This document shows, piece by piece, positions 1 to 6,859 of a DNA stretch of 13,841 nt (position 1 is its first letter; every line of letters starts with the position of its first letter). The stretch is from SIG588 sp045654545 (GTDB lineage: Bacteria > Bacillota > Clostridia > Oscillospirales > Acutalibacteraceae), in the NCBI GenBank assembly GCA_045654545.1, contig JAZONO010000133.1, positions 1 to 13,841 on the forward strand, read 5' to 3'. The position numbers and the translations under genes were made by a program. The notes beneath the pieces were generated by a model. It made no database searches, was not told where the DNA came from, and saw only the letters and a list, made by a program, of their open reading frames with translations.

Positions 1-24
1 AACGTTTCCAACATCGTACCCCCT

Positions 25-393
25 AGGGTGAGCATACAAACCCGAACTCCGTTTTGGGAAGGCGGATTTTCGCTCATCCATTGTTAAAATGCTCGCCAAT
101 ACGGGAGTATTGGCTGCGCTTTTGCCGCGACTGAACAAAAATCCGCTCTTCCCAAAATCTGCGACCTCAAAGCGAGGAGATTTTGAGGGATTTTTGTTTC
201 GGTCGGACGAAGTAATGCTTTTGCCTTACGAGAACGAACGAAGCGAAAAGCACCAAACTCTTTTGTTTTCCACCCATGCTCGGAGAATGAGCGCGTAGTG
301 CTCATTCTCAGTGACATTGCCGCAAAACTACAGTAAGAAGATACCGCGAGCAATGTCTGCTTTGAGGCGGGTTTGGGTTTATATGCTCACCCT
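25..393. repeat. Terminal-inverted-repeat element, copy 1 (non-coding, MITE-like)
   Basis: The ends are near-perfect 19-bp inverted repeats, AGGGTGAGCATACAAACCC at 25-43 and its complement at 375-393 (18 of 19 match). A TA dinucleotide sits at each end (24-25 and 393-394), the pattern left by TA-targeting transposases. Inside, helix 52-70/138-157, hairpin GCCAATAC-loop-GTATTGGC (about 91-110) and helix 165-173/359-367 can form. Positions 258-358 are an extra module, absent from copy 2, made of two further hairpins (283-309 and 313-320/350-357). The copy at 3351-3625 is the same sequence in inverted orientation, about 88-90% identical by eye over some 230 bases. No credible protein is encoded; the 69- and 89-residue frames here lie across the helices and resemble nothing. 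It fills the otherwise gene-free left end; positions 1-24 show nothing recognisable. Confidence 0.8.
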
Positions 394-913
394 ACTTTAC
401 GCGACGGTATTTCCGTGCAAAGGTGGTGCGTAAAAATGCCACACACTCTTCGGAAATAGCGGTTTTGGGAATCACCAAAAAGGTGCCATCCTCGTGCAGA
501 AAGATGAAGGCACGGCGGCTTTCCGCCAAACGGGAAAAGAGCGCATACGACTCTTCACGCGTGCAACCGTTCCCTTCATAGATGAGCGTATCTTCCCACA
601 ACGTGACCTGCACGGTGGAAAACAACGCAGAAAACACCTTGTATTGGGTGGTGACGGCGCGGTGAAACAGGTGATATAAAAAGCACAAGGTTACCACCGC
701 AATGCCGATACCGGCCACCGCCAGCGTCACCGCCGCCCACCTATATGCAATCAATGCCCCTGCCACCGTGAGGGTGATGGCGATACACAGGAAAAAGCCC
801 AGCCACGCATCGCGCAGGCGACCGCCAAACAGCGCCGCGGTGCGCGCCGCCGCACGGTAATCCGCTTCGGTGACGGTGACCGCAAAGGTCGCACGGGGGG
901 TGGTGGCAGACAT
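392..913 (-). CDS. YcxB-like membrane protein (distal paralogue)
   Basis: A 173-residue protein with two hydrophobic segments (about residues 37-58 and 61-86) followed by a soluble C-terminal domain. That domain has the YcxB-like pattern: a TLWEDTLIYEG strand region, then FIFLHEDGTFLVIPKTAI near residues 136-153 and a final helix. I see no catalytic motif, and YcxB-like domains have no firmly established function. The start is ATG at 913, preceded by AAGGAGA at good spacing. It lies 13 bp below a second YcxB-like gene (927-1379) that itself overlaps gyrB, so the three are probably one transcript. The TAG stop (392-394) is formed by the TA at the edge of repeat copy 1, so the reading frame ends exactly at the element border. 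Family assignment is by pattern recognition and moderately sure. Confidence 0.7.
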   Translation of the reverse strand: MSATTPRATFAVTVTEADYRAAARTAALFGGRLRDAWLGFFLCIAITLTVAGALIAYRWAAVTLAVAGIGIAVVTLCFLYHLFHRAVTTQYKVFSALFSTVQVTLWEDTLIYEGNGCTREESYALFSRLAESRRAFIFLHEDGTFLVIPKTAISEECVAFLRTTFARKYRRVK

Positions 914-926
914 AGGTCATTCTCCT

Positions 927-1379
927 TTACAAACATTGTTCGGTGAGCTTCTGCCACACCGTATCATTCACCGCGCGACGGGGAACGGCGATCACTTGGG
1001 AACACACGTCCCACAACACCAGATCCTTCACGCGGCGCAGGGTGGCGTTTTGCCACGCCATCGTTTCCTCCTTCACCGAAAGGGTATCTTCCGTGAAGGT
1101 GAGGGTGATCTCTGTGTGTAGGGCGGCAAGCGCCTTCGCCTCGCGGCGAAAGGAGAGCCACGGCAACACCCATTGCAGCAAGGCGAGCAACGGCAACACC
1201 GTGCCGCACAGCCATTCGGCCGATCCGCGGAATCCCAAAAACAACCCCACAAGGCAGGGCAGACCGATCACCAACAGCAACACCGTCTGCACCGCCAACC
1301 GTTTGGCGGAACGCCGTGTGTGCCACAGCGCCGTGAACAGTTCCTCGGCGGTGAGTATGTAGGTTACCGTATCAGACAT
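927..1379 (-). CDS. YcxB-like membrane protein (proximal paralogue)
   Basis: A 150-residue protein with two membrane segments (about residues 29-50 and 56-75). A cytoplasmic-type C-terminal domain starts near ITLTFTEDTLSVKEE (residues 90-104) and ends with VIAVPRRAV, the same layout as the downstream gene at 392-913; the two are probably diverged tandem duplicates. The ATG at 1379 lies inside the last codons of gyrB: the shared bases ATGTCTGA give an 8-nt overlap, so translation is likely coupled to gyrB. There is no separate ribosome binding site beyond what the gyrB coding end offers. The function is not known; its position in the gyrB transcript does not show a role in DNA topology. It occupies the place where gyrA is usually found. 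Confidence 0.65.
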   Translation of the reverse strand: MSDTVTYILTAEELFTALWHTRRSAKRLAVQTVLLLVIGLPCLVGLFLGFRGSAEWLCGTVLPLLALLQWVLPWLSFRREAKALAALHTEITLTFTEDTLSVKEETMAWQNATLRRVKDLVLWDVCSQVIAVPRRAVNDTVWQKLTEQCL

Positions 1380-3327
1380 CGAGATTCTCCACGTAACGGG
1401 CGTTCTTTTCGATGAATTCGCGGCGCGGCTCCACCTTATCGCCCATCAGAATGGTGAACGCTTCGTCCGCGGCGGCGGCATCTTCGATCGTCACGCGCAA
1501 CATGGTGCGGAATGCCGGATCCATCGTGGTTTCCCACAACTGTTCGGGATCCATTTCACCAAGACCTTTGTAACGCTGAATGTCGGCATTGCCGCCGAGT
1601 TCCGCGATCTGCTCGTCGCGCTCTTCATCCGAGAAGGCATAACGCACCTGCTTGCCCTTGGTCACTTTGTACAGCGGCGGTTGCGCGATGTACACGTGTC
1701 CTTCATCCACCAGCGGACGCATGAAGCGGAAGAAGAAGGTGAGAAGCAAGGTGGCGATGTGTGCACCGTCCACGTCGGCATCCGCCATGATGATGTCTTT
1801 GCCGTAACGCAGTTTCGAAATGTCAAATTCTTCGCCGATGCCGCAACCGAGTGCCACCACGACGGGCACCAATTTTTCGTTGCCGTAGACTTTGTCCAAA
1901 CGGGCTTTTTCCACGTTCAGCATTTTGCCCCACAGCGGCAGGATCGCCTGATAGTTGCGATCGCGCCCTTGAATGGCGGAGCCGCCTGCCGAGTCACCCT
2001 CGACGATGTACAACTCAGTGCGTTCGGCATCGTTCCAGATGCAGTCCGCAAGTTTTTCGGGCATACGGGTGGAAGCCAGTCCTGTGCGTTTACGGGCGGC
2101 TTCACGCGCTTTTTGTGCGGCTTCACGCACACGAGCGGCATTGATGGATTTTTCCAAAATGGCTTTTGCCACCGCGGGATTTTCTTCCAGAAAATCCGCC
2201 AATTTTTCACTCAAAAGCGAGTTGACCAGCGTGGTCATGGAGGTGTTGCCGAGTTTTGCCTTGGTTTGCGATTCAAACTGCGCATCCTGCAACTTGACCG
2301 ACACCACCGCGGTCAGACCTTCACGCACGTCGTCGCCCTTCAGGTTGGCATCCGCATCTTTGAGCATGCCGTGACGACGGGCATAGTTGTTCAAAATACG
2401 GGTGATACCCACCTTGAACGCGTTTTCGTGCGTACCGCCATCCACCGTGTGCATGTTGTTCGCAAACGAAATGATGTTTTCGTTGTAGCTGTCGTTGTAT
2501 TGCAACGCCACTTCGGCAAAGGAATCCTCGCCGCTTTTGCTCAGGTGAATGACCCCTTCGTGCAACACTTCGTAGCCGCGCGTTTTGTTCATATATTCCA
2601 CGAAGGAGGAGATACCGCCCTCATAGCAGAACTCTTCCTGCTTCACCTCGTCCGCATCGCGGCGGTCGGTGAGGGTGATCTTGAGCCCTGCGTTCAAAAA
2701 CGCTTGCTCACGCAGACGTTTTTGCAGAATTTCATATTCAAATTCGGTAGTTTCGGTGAAGATAGTGGCATCCGGCTTAAACCGAATGAGCGTACCGTCC
2801 GAGGTGGATTCCCCGATCACGGTCAGATCGTTCACCGCGTTGCCGCGCTCAAACCGTTGGGCATACACCTTGCCGTCACGCGAGATTTCCGCTTCCATCC
2901 ATTCGGACAGCGCGTTCACCACCGAGGAACCCACGCCGTGCAGACCGCCGGCAACTTTGTAACCGCCGCCGCCGAACTTACCGCCTGCGTGCAGAACCGT
3001 CAACACCACCGTGACGGTGGGCAGACCCATTTCCTCGTTCATACCCACAGGGATACCACGCCCGTTATCCCGCACGGCAATCACGTCGCCGGGCAGGATA
3101 TCCACTTCAATATGCGTACAAAAACCGGCGAGTGCTTCGTCGATGGAGTTATCCACGATTTCAAACACCAAATGGTGAAGACCGCGCGGACCGGTTGAGC
3201 CGATGTACATACCGGGGCGCTTTCTCACCGCTTCCAGACCTTTTAATACCTGTATTTGACTTTCGTCATACGCTTCGTCTGCTGCGGTAACGTCCTGTCC
3301 TTGCAGTTCCAATTCTTTCTCGTCCAT
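1372..3327 (-). CDS. gyrB: DNA gyrase subunit B
   Basis: GyrB is the ATPase subunit of gyrase (GyrA2GyrB2), which introduces negative supercoils ahead of the replication fork. At 651 residues it has the usual length for Gram-positive GyrB. Domains in order: GHKL ATPase with EIVDNSIDEAL (56-66), DNGRGIP (87-93) and the lid GGLHGVGSSVVNALS (127-141); transducer (about 225-400); Toprim with EGDSAGGSA (443-451) and DADVDGAH (516-523); and a C-terminal tail with QRYKGLGEMDPEQLW (584-598). Residue 466, in LPLWGKMLN, is Trp where Escherichia coli GyrB has Lys447 and Bacillus has Arg. The ATG at 3327 has a GAAAGGA-type site upstream, immediately next to repeat copy 2. Its end overlaps the YcxB-like gene by 8 nt. 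gyrA does not follow within the window. Confidence 0.98.
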   Translation of the reverse strand: MDEKELELQGQDVTAADEAYDESQIQVLKGLEAVRKRPGMYIGSTGPRGLHHLVFEIVDNSIDEALAGFCTHIEVDILPGDVIAVRDNGRGIPVGMNEEMGLPTVTVVLTVLHAGGKFGGGGYKVAGGLHGVGSSVVNALSEWMEAEISRDGKVYAQRFERGNAVNDLTVIGESTSDGTLIRFKPDATIFTETTEFEYEILQKRLREQAFLNAGLKITLTDRRDADEVKQEEFCYEGGISSFVEYMNKTRGYEVLHEGVIHLSKSGEDSFAEVALQYNDSYNENIISFANNMHTVDGGTHENAFKVGITRILNNYARRHGMLKDADANLKGDDVREGLTAVVSVKLQDAQFESQTKAKLGNTSMTTLVNSLLSEKLADFLEENPAVAKAILEKSINAARVREAAQKAREAARKRTGLASTRMPEKLADCIWNDAERTELYIVEGDSAGGSAIQGRDRNYQAILPLWGKMLNVEKARLDKVYGNEKLVPVVVALGCGIGEEFDISKLRYGKDIIMADADVDGAHIATLLLTFFFRFMRPLVDEGHVYIAQPPLYKVTKGKQVRYAFSDEERDEQIAELGGNADIQRYKGLGEMDPEQLWETTMDPAFRTMLRVTIEDAAAADEAFTILMGDKVEPRREFIEKNARYVENLDV

Positions 3328-3350
3328 CTGTTCAATCCATTCCTTTCATT

Positions 3351-3625
3351 AGGGTGAGCATTCAAACCCACACCCGCCGGGAAGCGGTTTATTTTGGTGC
3401 TTTTTGCCTCACTCGTTCTCGTAAGGCTGAAGCCTTACTTCGCCCGACCGAAACAAAAATCCCTCAAAATCTCCTCGCTTCCCGGTCGTAGATTTTAGGA
3501 AGAGTGGATTTTTGTTCAGTCGCGGCAAAAGCGCAGCCAATACTGTCGTATTGGCGAGTATTTTAACAATGAATGAGCAAAAATCCGCCTTCCTAAAACG
3601 GAGTTTGGGTTTAAACGCTCACCCC
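3351..3625. repeat. Terminal-inverted-repeat element, copy 2 (inverted relative to copy 1)
   Basis: The ends are AGGGTGAGCATTCAAACCC (3351-3369) and the complement of GGGGTGAGCGTTTAAACCC (3607-3625), 16 of 19 matching. TA is present at the left border (3350-3351) but CA at the right (3625-3626). The body is the reverse complement of copy 1 at roughly 88-90% identity, lacking the 101-base two-hairpin module of copy 1 (7 bases stand in its place). Helices: 3377-3385/3477-3485, 3493-3512/3580-3598, a GTAAGGC hairpin near 3421-3438 and the GCCAATAC hairpin near 3538-3557. It fills the gap between remB and gyrB: the remB stop codon lies inside its right end, and the gyrB ribosome binding site begins just outside its left end. 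Confidence 0.8.
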
Positions 3626-3879
3626 ATCCGTCGCCGTAAGGTGGCGGCCGATACCTGCGTGATGTACACCGTTTCGGTGCCGTCTGCTTCACACGTGATC
3701 ACGTATGCTTTTGGCAATTCATACGACACGGTGTATACACGTCCGCCTTTTTCCGCATCCGCCAAAAAGCGGCGCGACAAGGCGGATTCCGTGGTGGTTT
3801 CCATATCGAAAATCCCCACAATGTCACGCGTGCGCACCACGACGGATCCGCCCAGGTGCAAATACGGTACGTGTGCCAT
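3619..3879 (-). CDS. remB: RemB-like extracellular matrix regulator (YaaB, DUF370)
   Basis: An 86-residue protein with the RemB signature YLHLGGSVVVRTRDIVGIFDMET (opening at residues 6-16, then TRDIVGIFD), the hallmark of YaaB/RemB, which lies between recF and gyrB in Bacillus subtilis. There, RemA and RemB are DNA-binding activators of biofilm matrix genes. The C-terminal part ends YITQVSAATLRRRMG, matching the usual SSSTLKKR-like tail. The start is ATG at 3879, which overlaps the TGA of the upstream membrane gene by one base (TGATG), so translation is likely coupled. A longer frame beginning at 4092 is rejected because it would run through that gene. The TGA stop lies inside the terminal repeat of element copy 2, so the final residue is encoded by the element. 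Confidence 0.88.
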   Translation of the reverse strand: MAHVPYLHLGGSVVVRTRDIVGIFDMETTTESALSRRFLADAEKGGRVYTVSYELPKAYVITCEADGTETVYITQVSAATLRRRMG

Positions 3880-4157
3880 CAATAATGCCCTTTGTTGTCC
3901 AGTTTGTTCAGATCGTTGCGATGCCGCTCGTTGATCTTGGCGATCTGCGCCATGCACAACTTTGCCGTGATGGCCAGACCGATGATGCCGCCGATCAAGC
4001 CTGCCACCGCGGCTTGCAAACCGATAATCGCAATCAGCGCCGCCGCCACGCCGATGATCGCCGCCATGATGCACAGCATGATCACGAACCAACGCTTTTT
4101 ATCCTTTTTGGCGCGCGCATCGATTTCCAATATCTGTTCTTCTGTTGTAAACGCCAT
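3879..4157 (-). CDS. Small membrane protein of unknown function
   Basis: A 92-residue protein: a charged N-terminal stretch (EEQILEIDARAKKDKKR, residues 6-22), two adjoining hydrophobic segments rich in Ala, Gly and Ile (about 23-45 and 47-67), then a charged tail (INERHRNDLNKLDNKGHY) that could form a short helix or coil. I do not recognise a family. It sits between recF and remB, a place normally without a gene in this conserved cluster. It starts at ATG 4157 with GGAGGGG upstream, 15 bp after recF, and its TGA overlaps the remB start by one base. This tight packing makes it a real gene of the same transcript. A small helix-hairpin membrane protein is all the sequence supports. Confidence 0.75.
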   Translation of the reverse strand: MAFTTEEQILEIDARAKKDKKRWFVIMLCIMAAIIGVAAALIAIIGLQAAVAGLIGGIIGLAITAKLCMAQIAKINERHRNDLNKLDNKGHY

Positions 4158-4172
4158 GGTAAGCCCCTCCGT

Positions 4173-5279
4173 TTATTCCGCTGTTATCACGCCTGCCTCC
4201 ACGTGAAAACGGGCACCGCCTGCCATGCGCATCACAGAGGAAGGTTCGCAACAGGTGATAAACACCTGTTCATCGGTTAAATGATTCAATAAGTAATCCT
4301 GCCGCCATTCGTCGAGCTCGCTCATCACGTCGTCTAACAACGCCACGGGTGCTTCTTCGGTCACTTCGCGCAAGGCTTCGGCCTCCGCCAATTTCAGCGC
4401 CAGCACCGCCGAACGCTGTTGCCCTTGCGAGCCGTACACACGGGCGGACAACCCGTTAATGGTCACGTCGAAATCGTCGCGGTGGGGGCCCACCGTGGTG
4501 AATCCTGCCGCCAAATCTGCGGCATGAGAAGTTTTCAACATGTCTTCCAACCGTTCGGTGACTTCTTCGAGCGAGGTGTTCCATGCGAGTTGTCCCGACG
4601 GGAGATATTGCAGATCCAACGTTTCGGTTCCGCGCGACAATCCATTGTAAATCGCCGCCGCCATCGGCGCGATATGGGCGAGATACGCGCCGCGCACACG
4701 GCACACACGTGCCCCGTTCACGGCAAGTTGCCGATCAAACACCGCCAGCAATTCGTCACCGCCCGGCACGGGATTTTGCCGCATATCGCGCAACAACGCG
4801 TTGCGCTGTGTCAACGCACGGGTATATGCCGACAAACTGCCGGTATAGGATGGGCGCAGTTGACAGTATGCCGCATCCAAAAACCGCCGCCGATTATCCG
4901 GCCCATCTTTGATCAGCGAGAGGTGCACGGGCGAAAACACAATGCCGCAAAATTTGCCTGCTAATTTGGTGGCAGGACCGAGTTCCACCCCGTTCAACAC
5001 GGCCCGACGGCGCGGCGACACATAAATTTCCGCCGTCTGATCGCGCTCACCGGCAAAAAAGTGCATGGTGAGTGCGGCTTTTTCCTGTCCAAACCCGATC
5101 AGTTCCGCATCTTTTGCCCCACGAAAACTGCGACCGCCCGTGAACAGCCACAACGCTTCCAGCAGGTTGGTTTTTCCCTGCGCGTTGGCACCGCAAAACA
5201 GGTTTACCCCATCCACGGGAGTGATGTCCGCATGGGTTATGTTCCGAAACCCCTCGACACACAGTCGTGTAACCTTCAT
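4173..5279 (-). CDS. recF: DNA replication and repair protein RecF
   Basis: RecF is an SMC-like ATPase that helps RecO and RecR load RecA at single-strand gaps. At 368 residues it has the usual length. Motifs: N-terminal VEGFRNI, Walker A GANAQGKTN (30-38), the GPHRDDF motif (264-270), ABC signature YGSQGQQR (282-289) and Walker B with D-loop ALLDDVMSELD (313-323). The first base pairs overlap the yaaA stop (ATGA at 5276-5279), so it is translationally coupled to yaaA, as in many Firmicutes. All ATPase motifs are intact. Confidence 0.97.
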   Translation of the reverse strand: MKVTRLCVEGFRNITHADITPVDGVNLFCGANAQGKTNLLEALWLFTGGRSFRGAKDAELIGFGQEKAALTMHFFAGERDQTAEIYVSPRRRAVLNGVELGPATKLAGKFCGIVFSPVHLSLIKDGPDNRRRFLDAAYCQLRPSYTGSLSAYTRALTQRNALLRDMRQNPVPGGDELLAVFDRQLAVNGARVCRVRGAYLAHIAPMAAAIYNGLSRGTETLDLQYLPSGQLAWNTSLEEVTERLEDMLKTSHAADLAAGFTTVGPHRDDFDVTINGLSARVYGSQGQQRSAVLALKLAEAEALREVTEEAPVALLDDVMSELDEWRQDYLLNHLTDEQVFITCCEPSSVMRMAGGARFHVEAGVITAE

Positions 5280-5497
5280 TTCACCGTCACAACATACACC
5301 GTGTCTTGTCCCGTGACCTGCACCGCGTCGCCGTCCACCAGCTTTTTGCCGCGCATTTCACACACCGTGCCGTTCACCGTCACACCGCCGCCTTGCACCA
5401 GCACCTTCGCCTGCCCACCGCTTTCCACCGCGGCACACAGTTTCAACAGCGCATCCAAGCGAATAAATGGGGTGTGAATTTCCACCATCTGTTTCAT
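5276..5497 (-). CDS. yaaA: S4-domain RNA-binding protein YaaA (RlbA)
   Basis: A 73-residue S4-like protein found between dnaN and recF across Firmicutes. The fold is visible as FIRLDALLKLCAAVESGG (helical pair, about residues 10-27) followed by VLVQGGGVTVNGTVCEMRG and KLVDGDAVQV, the strand-turn pattern of an S4 RNA-binding surface. The family is linked to ribosome biogenesis in Bacillus, a role inferred here from homology only. The start at ATG 5497 is supported by AAGGA seven bases upstream; the internal Met at residue 4 is less well placed. It lies 13 bp below dnaN and overlaps recF by 4 nt. Confidence 0.92.
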   Translation of the reverse strand: MKQMVEIHTPFIRLDALLKLCAAVESGGQAKVLVQGGGVTVNGTVCEMRGKKLVDGDAVQVTGQDTVYVVTVK

Positions 5498-5510
5498 ATC
5501 GATTTCCTTC

Positions 5511-6614
5511 TTATTTCTTCATACGCACCGGCAACACGATGAACAGAAATTCCTCGTTGCCGGAAGGCGGAACAATCTTGATGGGCGAAAGGGAGTTGCC
5601 CAGTTCCAACACCACTTCGTCCGACTCGCTGTTTTTCAGCGCATCCAACATAAAGCGGCTGTTAAAGGCAATTTCCTGACGGTCGCCCTGCATTTCGCAC
5701 GAAATCTTATCGTTTGCACTGCCGATGGAGGAGGTGCACGAAAGCGCAATCGTGCCTTCTTCAAAGGTGCACACAAGCGGCGATTTTACACGGTCGTTCA
5801 CCACCAAAGACACACGTTCCACCGCATCGATCATCTCGCGCGTTTTCACACGCAGGGTGGTGGAACTTGCAGCAGGAATGGCTTTGCGATATGCCAAAAA
5901 TTCACCGTCCAGCAAACGGGAGATGACCGCATAGCCATTAATCTGCATCACAATGTGACGGCGTCCTACCGCCATGAACACGGGAGAATCTTCCTCGCCC
6001 GTCAGTTTCAACACTTCACCCAGTGTTTTGCCCGGCACAACGAATTTCATCTCTTCATTGGCATTCACCTGCTCGGTGCGAATCGCCAAACGCGAACCGT
6101 CCACCGACACCAAGCGCAAAGTGGAGTTTTCCACTTCAAACAGCGTACCGGTGTGAATCGGTTTGCCCGAATCCAGCGGAGCCACCGCAAACAGCGTTTG
6201 ACGAATCATGCTTTTCAGCACATTTTGCGGCACCGACAGCCCCATGCCATCGTTCACCGACGGCATTTCGGGAAAATCTGCCGCCGACATGCCCACAATG
6301 TTAAATTCCGCCGCACCGCTGCGGATGGTAATGTTCAATTTGTCATTGGCCGCAATGGACACCACGTCGTCCGGCAGACGGCGCACAATGTCACCAAACT
6401 GCTTGCAGGGCAACACGATCTCACCGGGATCTTGCACTTGCGCTTCAATGTTGGTTGTAATGCCGATCTCCATATCGTAACCGGCCAAGAACAACGAGGA
6501 CGTAGCACGCACCAAAATACCTTCCAATGCCGGAATGGTGCTGCGGTTGCTGACCGCACGGGTCACGTTATTGACCGCATCGACCAGCGCTTGCTTCTGA
6601 CAGAAAAATTTCAT
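5511..6614 (-). CDS. dnaN: DNA polymerase III beta sliding clamp
   Basis: DnaN forms the ring-shaped dimer that tethers the replicative polymerase to DNA. The 367 residues match the three-domain clamp. Recognisable stretches include the N-terminal MKFFCQKQALVDAVNNVTRAV with PALEGILVRA, the middle FVVPGKTLGEVLKLTGEE, and the C-terminal FNSRFMLDALKN and FLFIVLPVRMKK, where the peptide-binding pocket lies (the Met-rich V-P-M-R end is conserved as VLPVR). The ATG at 6614 follows AGAGGAG with ten bases of spacing. The 245-bp gap to dnaA holds DnaA boxes. A dnaN promoter is plausible in 6640-6695 but I see no clean -35/-10 pair. Confidence 0.97.
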   Translation of the reverse strand: MKFFCQKQALVDAVNNVTRAVSNRSTIPALEGILVRATSSLFLAGYDMEIGITTNIEAQVQDPGEIVLPCKQFGDIVRRLPDDVVSIAANDKLNITIRSGAAEFNIVGMSAADFPEMPSVNDGMGLSVPQNVLKSMIRQTLFAVAPLDSGKPIHTGTLFEVENSTLRLVSVDGSRLAIRTEQVNANEEMKFVVPGKTLGEVLKLTGEEDSPVFMAVGRRHIVMQINGYAVISRLLDGEFLAYRKAIPAASSTTLRVKTREMIDAVERVSLVVNDRVKSPLVCTFEEGTIALSCTSSIGSANDKISCEMQGDRQEIAFNSRFMLDALKNSESDEVVLELGNSLSPIKIVPPSGNEEFLFIVLPVRMKK

Positions 6615-6644
6615 GGGTGTTCGTCTCCTCTGCTTTGTGATTTT

Positions 6645-6705
6645 GCCTTATGATATAAAAAACAATCTATCTTTTTAGTATATAGTAATAGAGGCGGTGG
6701 AAAAG
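6645..6705. other. Candidate origin-unwinding region with DnaA-trio-like triplets
   Basis: An AT-rich stretch (about 6648-6692) downstream of dnaA. On the plus strand it carries triplets TAG (6676), TAT (6679), TAG (6683), TAA (6686) and TAG (6689), then a GC-rich GAGGCGG and a degenerate box-like GGTGGAAAA (6697-6705). In Bacillus, DnaA-trios read TAG on the strand whose 3' side faces a GC-rich patch and DnaA boxes; the order and polarity here fit. The nearest good DnaA box (6758) is about 65 bp away, farther than in Bacillus, so this is a candidate only. Confidence 0.4.
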
Positions 6706-6757
6706 GGGGAAAACTCCGTTTTTTCGCGTACGGCCGCCGTTTTCGGAATGTTGCCGT

Positions 6758-6848
6758 TGTGAATAAACGGTGTAAAACCGTGCAAAACGTTTTCAACCGT
6801 TATCCACATTCCACTCCACCGTTGAAAACATCGGTGGAATGTGGATAA
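6758..6848. promoter_or_regulatory. DnaA-box cluster, probable oriC part downstream of dnaA
   Basis: Two perfect consensus DnaA boxes face each other: TTATCCACA at 6800-6808 and TGTGGATAA at 6840-6848. A one-mismatch box TGTGAATAA lies at 6758-6766. The two perfect boxes are inside a larger inverted repeat: TTATCCACATTCCAC (6800-6814) and its exact complement (6834-6848). A second, interleaved inverted repeat is GTTTTCAAC (6789-6797) with GTTGAAAAC (6821-6829). The cluster begins 12 bp past the dnaA stop. In Firmicutes, boxes between dnaA and dnaN form the essential half of a bipartite origin. Confidence 0.75.
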
Positions 6849-6859
6849 AAAGTGGAAAA

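Noticed and set aside
89..353. Small proteins inside repeat copy 1
   Set aside because: The frames lie across conserved helices, lack ribosome binding sites and are not kept in the equivalent part of copy 2.
1681..3198. A 505-codon open frame on the plus strand opposite gyrB
   Set aside because: It is the antisense shadow of gyrB, whose strong motifs and codon pattern explain the long open frame. It is rich in His and Phe with no family resemblance.
3619..4092. A longer N-terminal extension of remB to 4092
   Set aside because: It would read through the membrane-protein gene in another frame and gives a His/Arg-rich sequence unlike RemB. The ATG at 3879 begins the family pattern.
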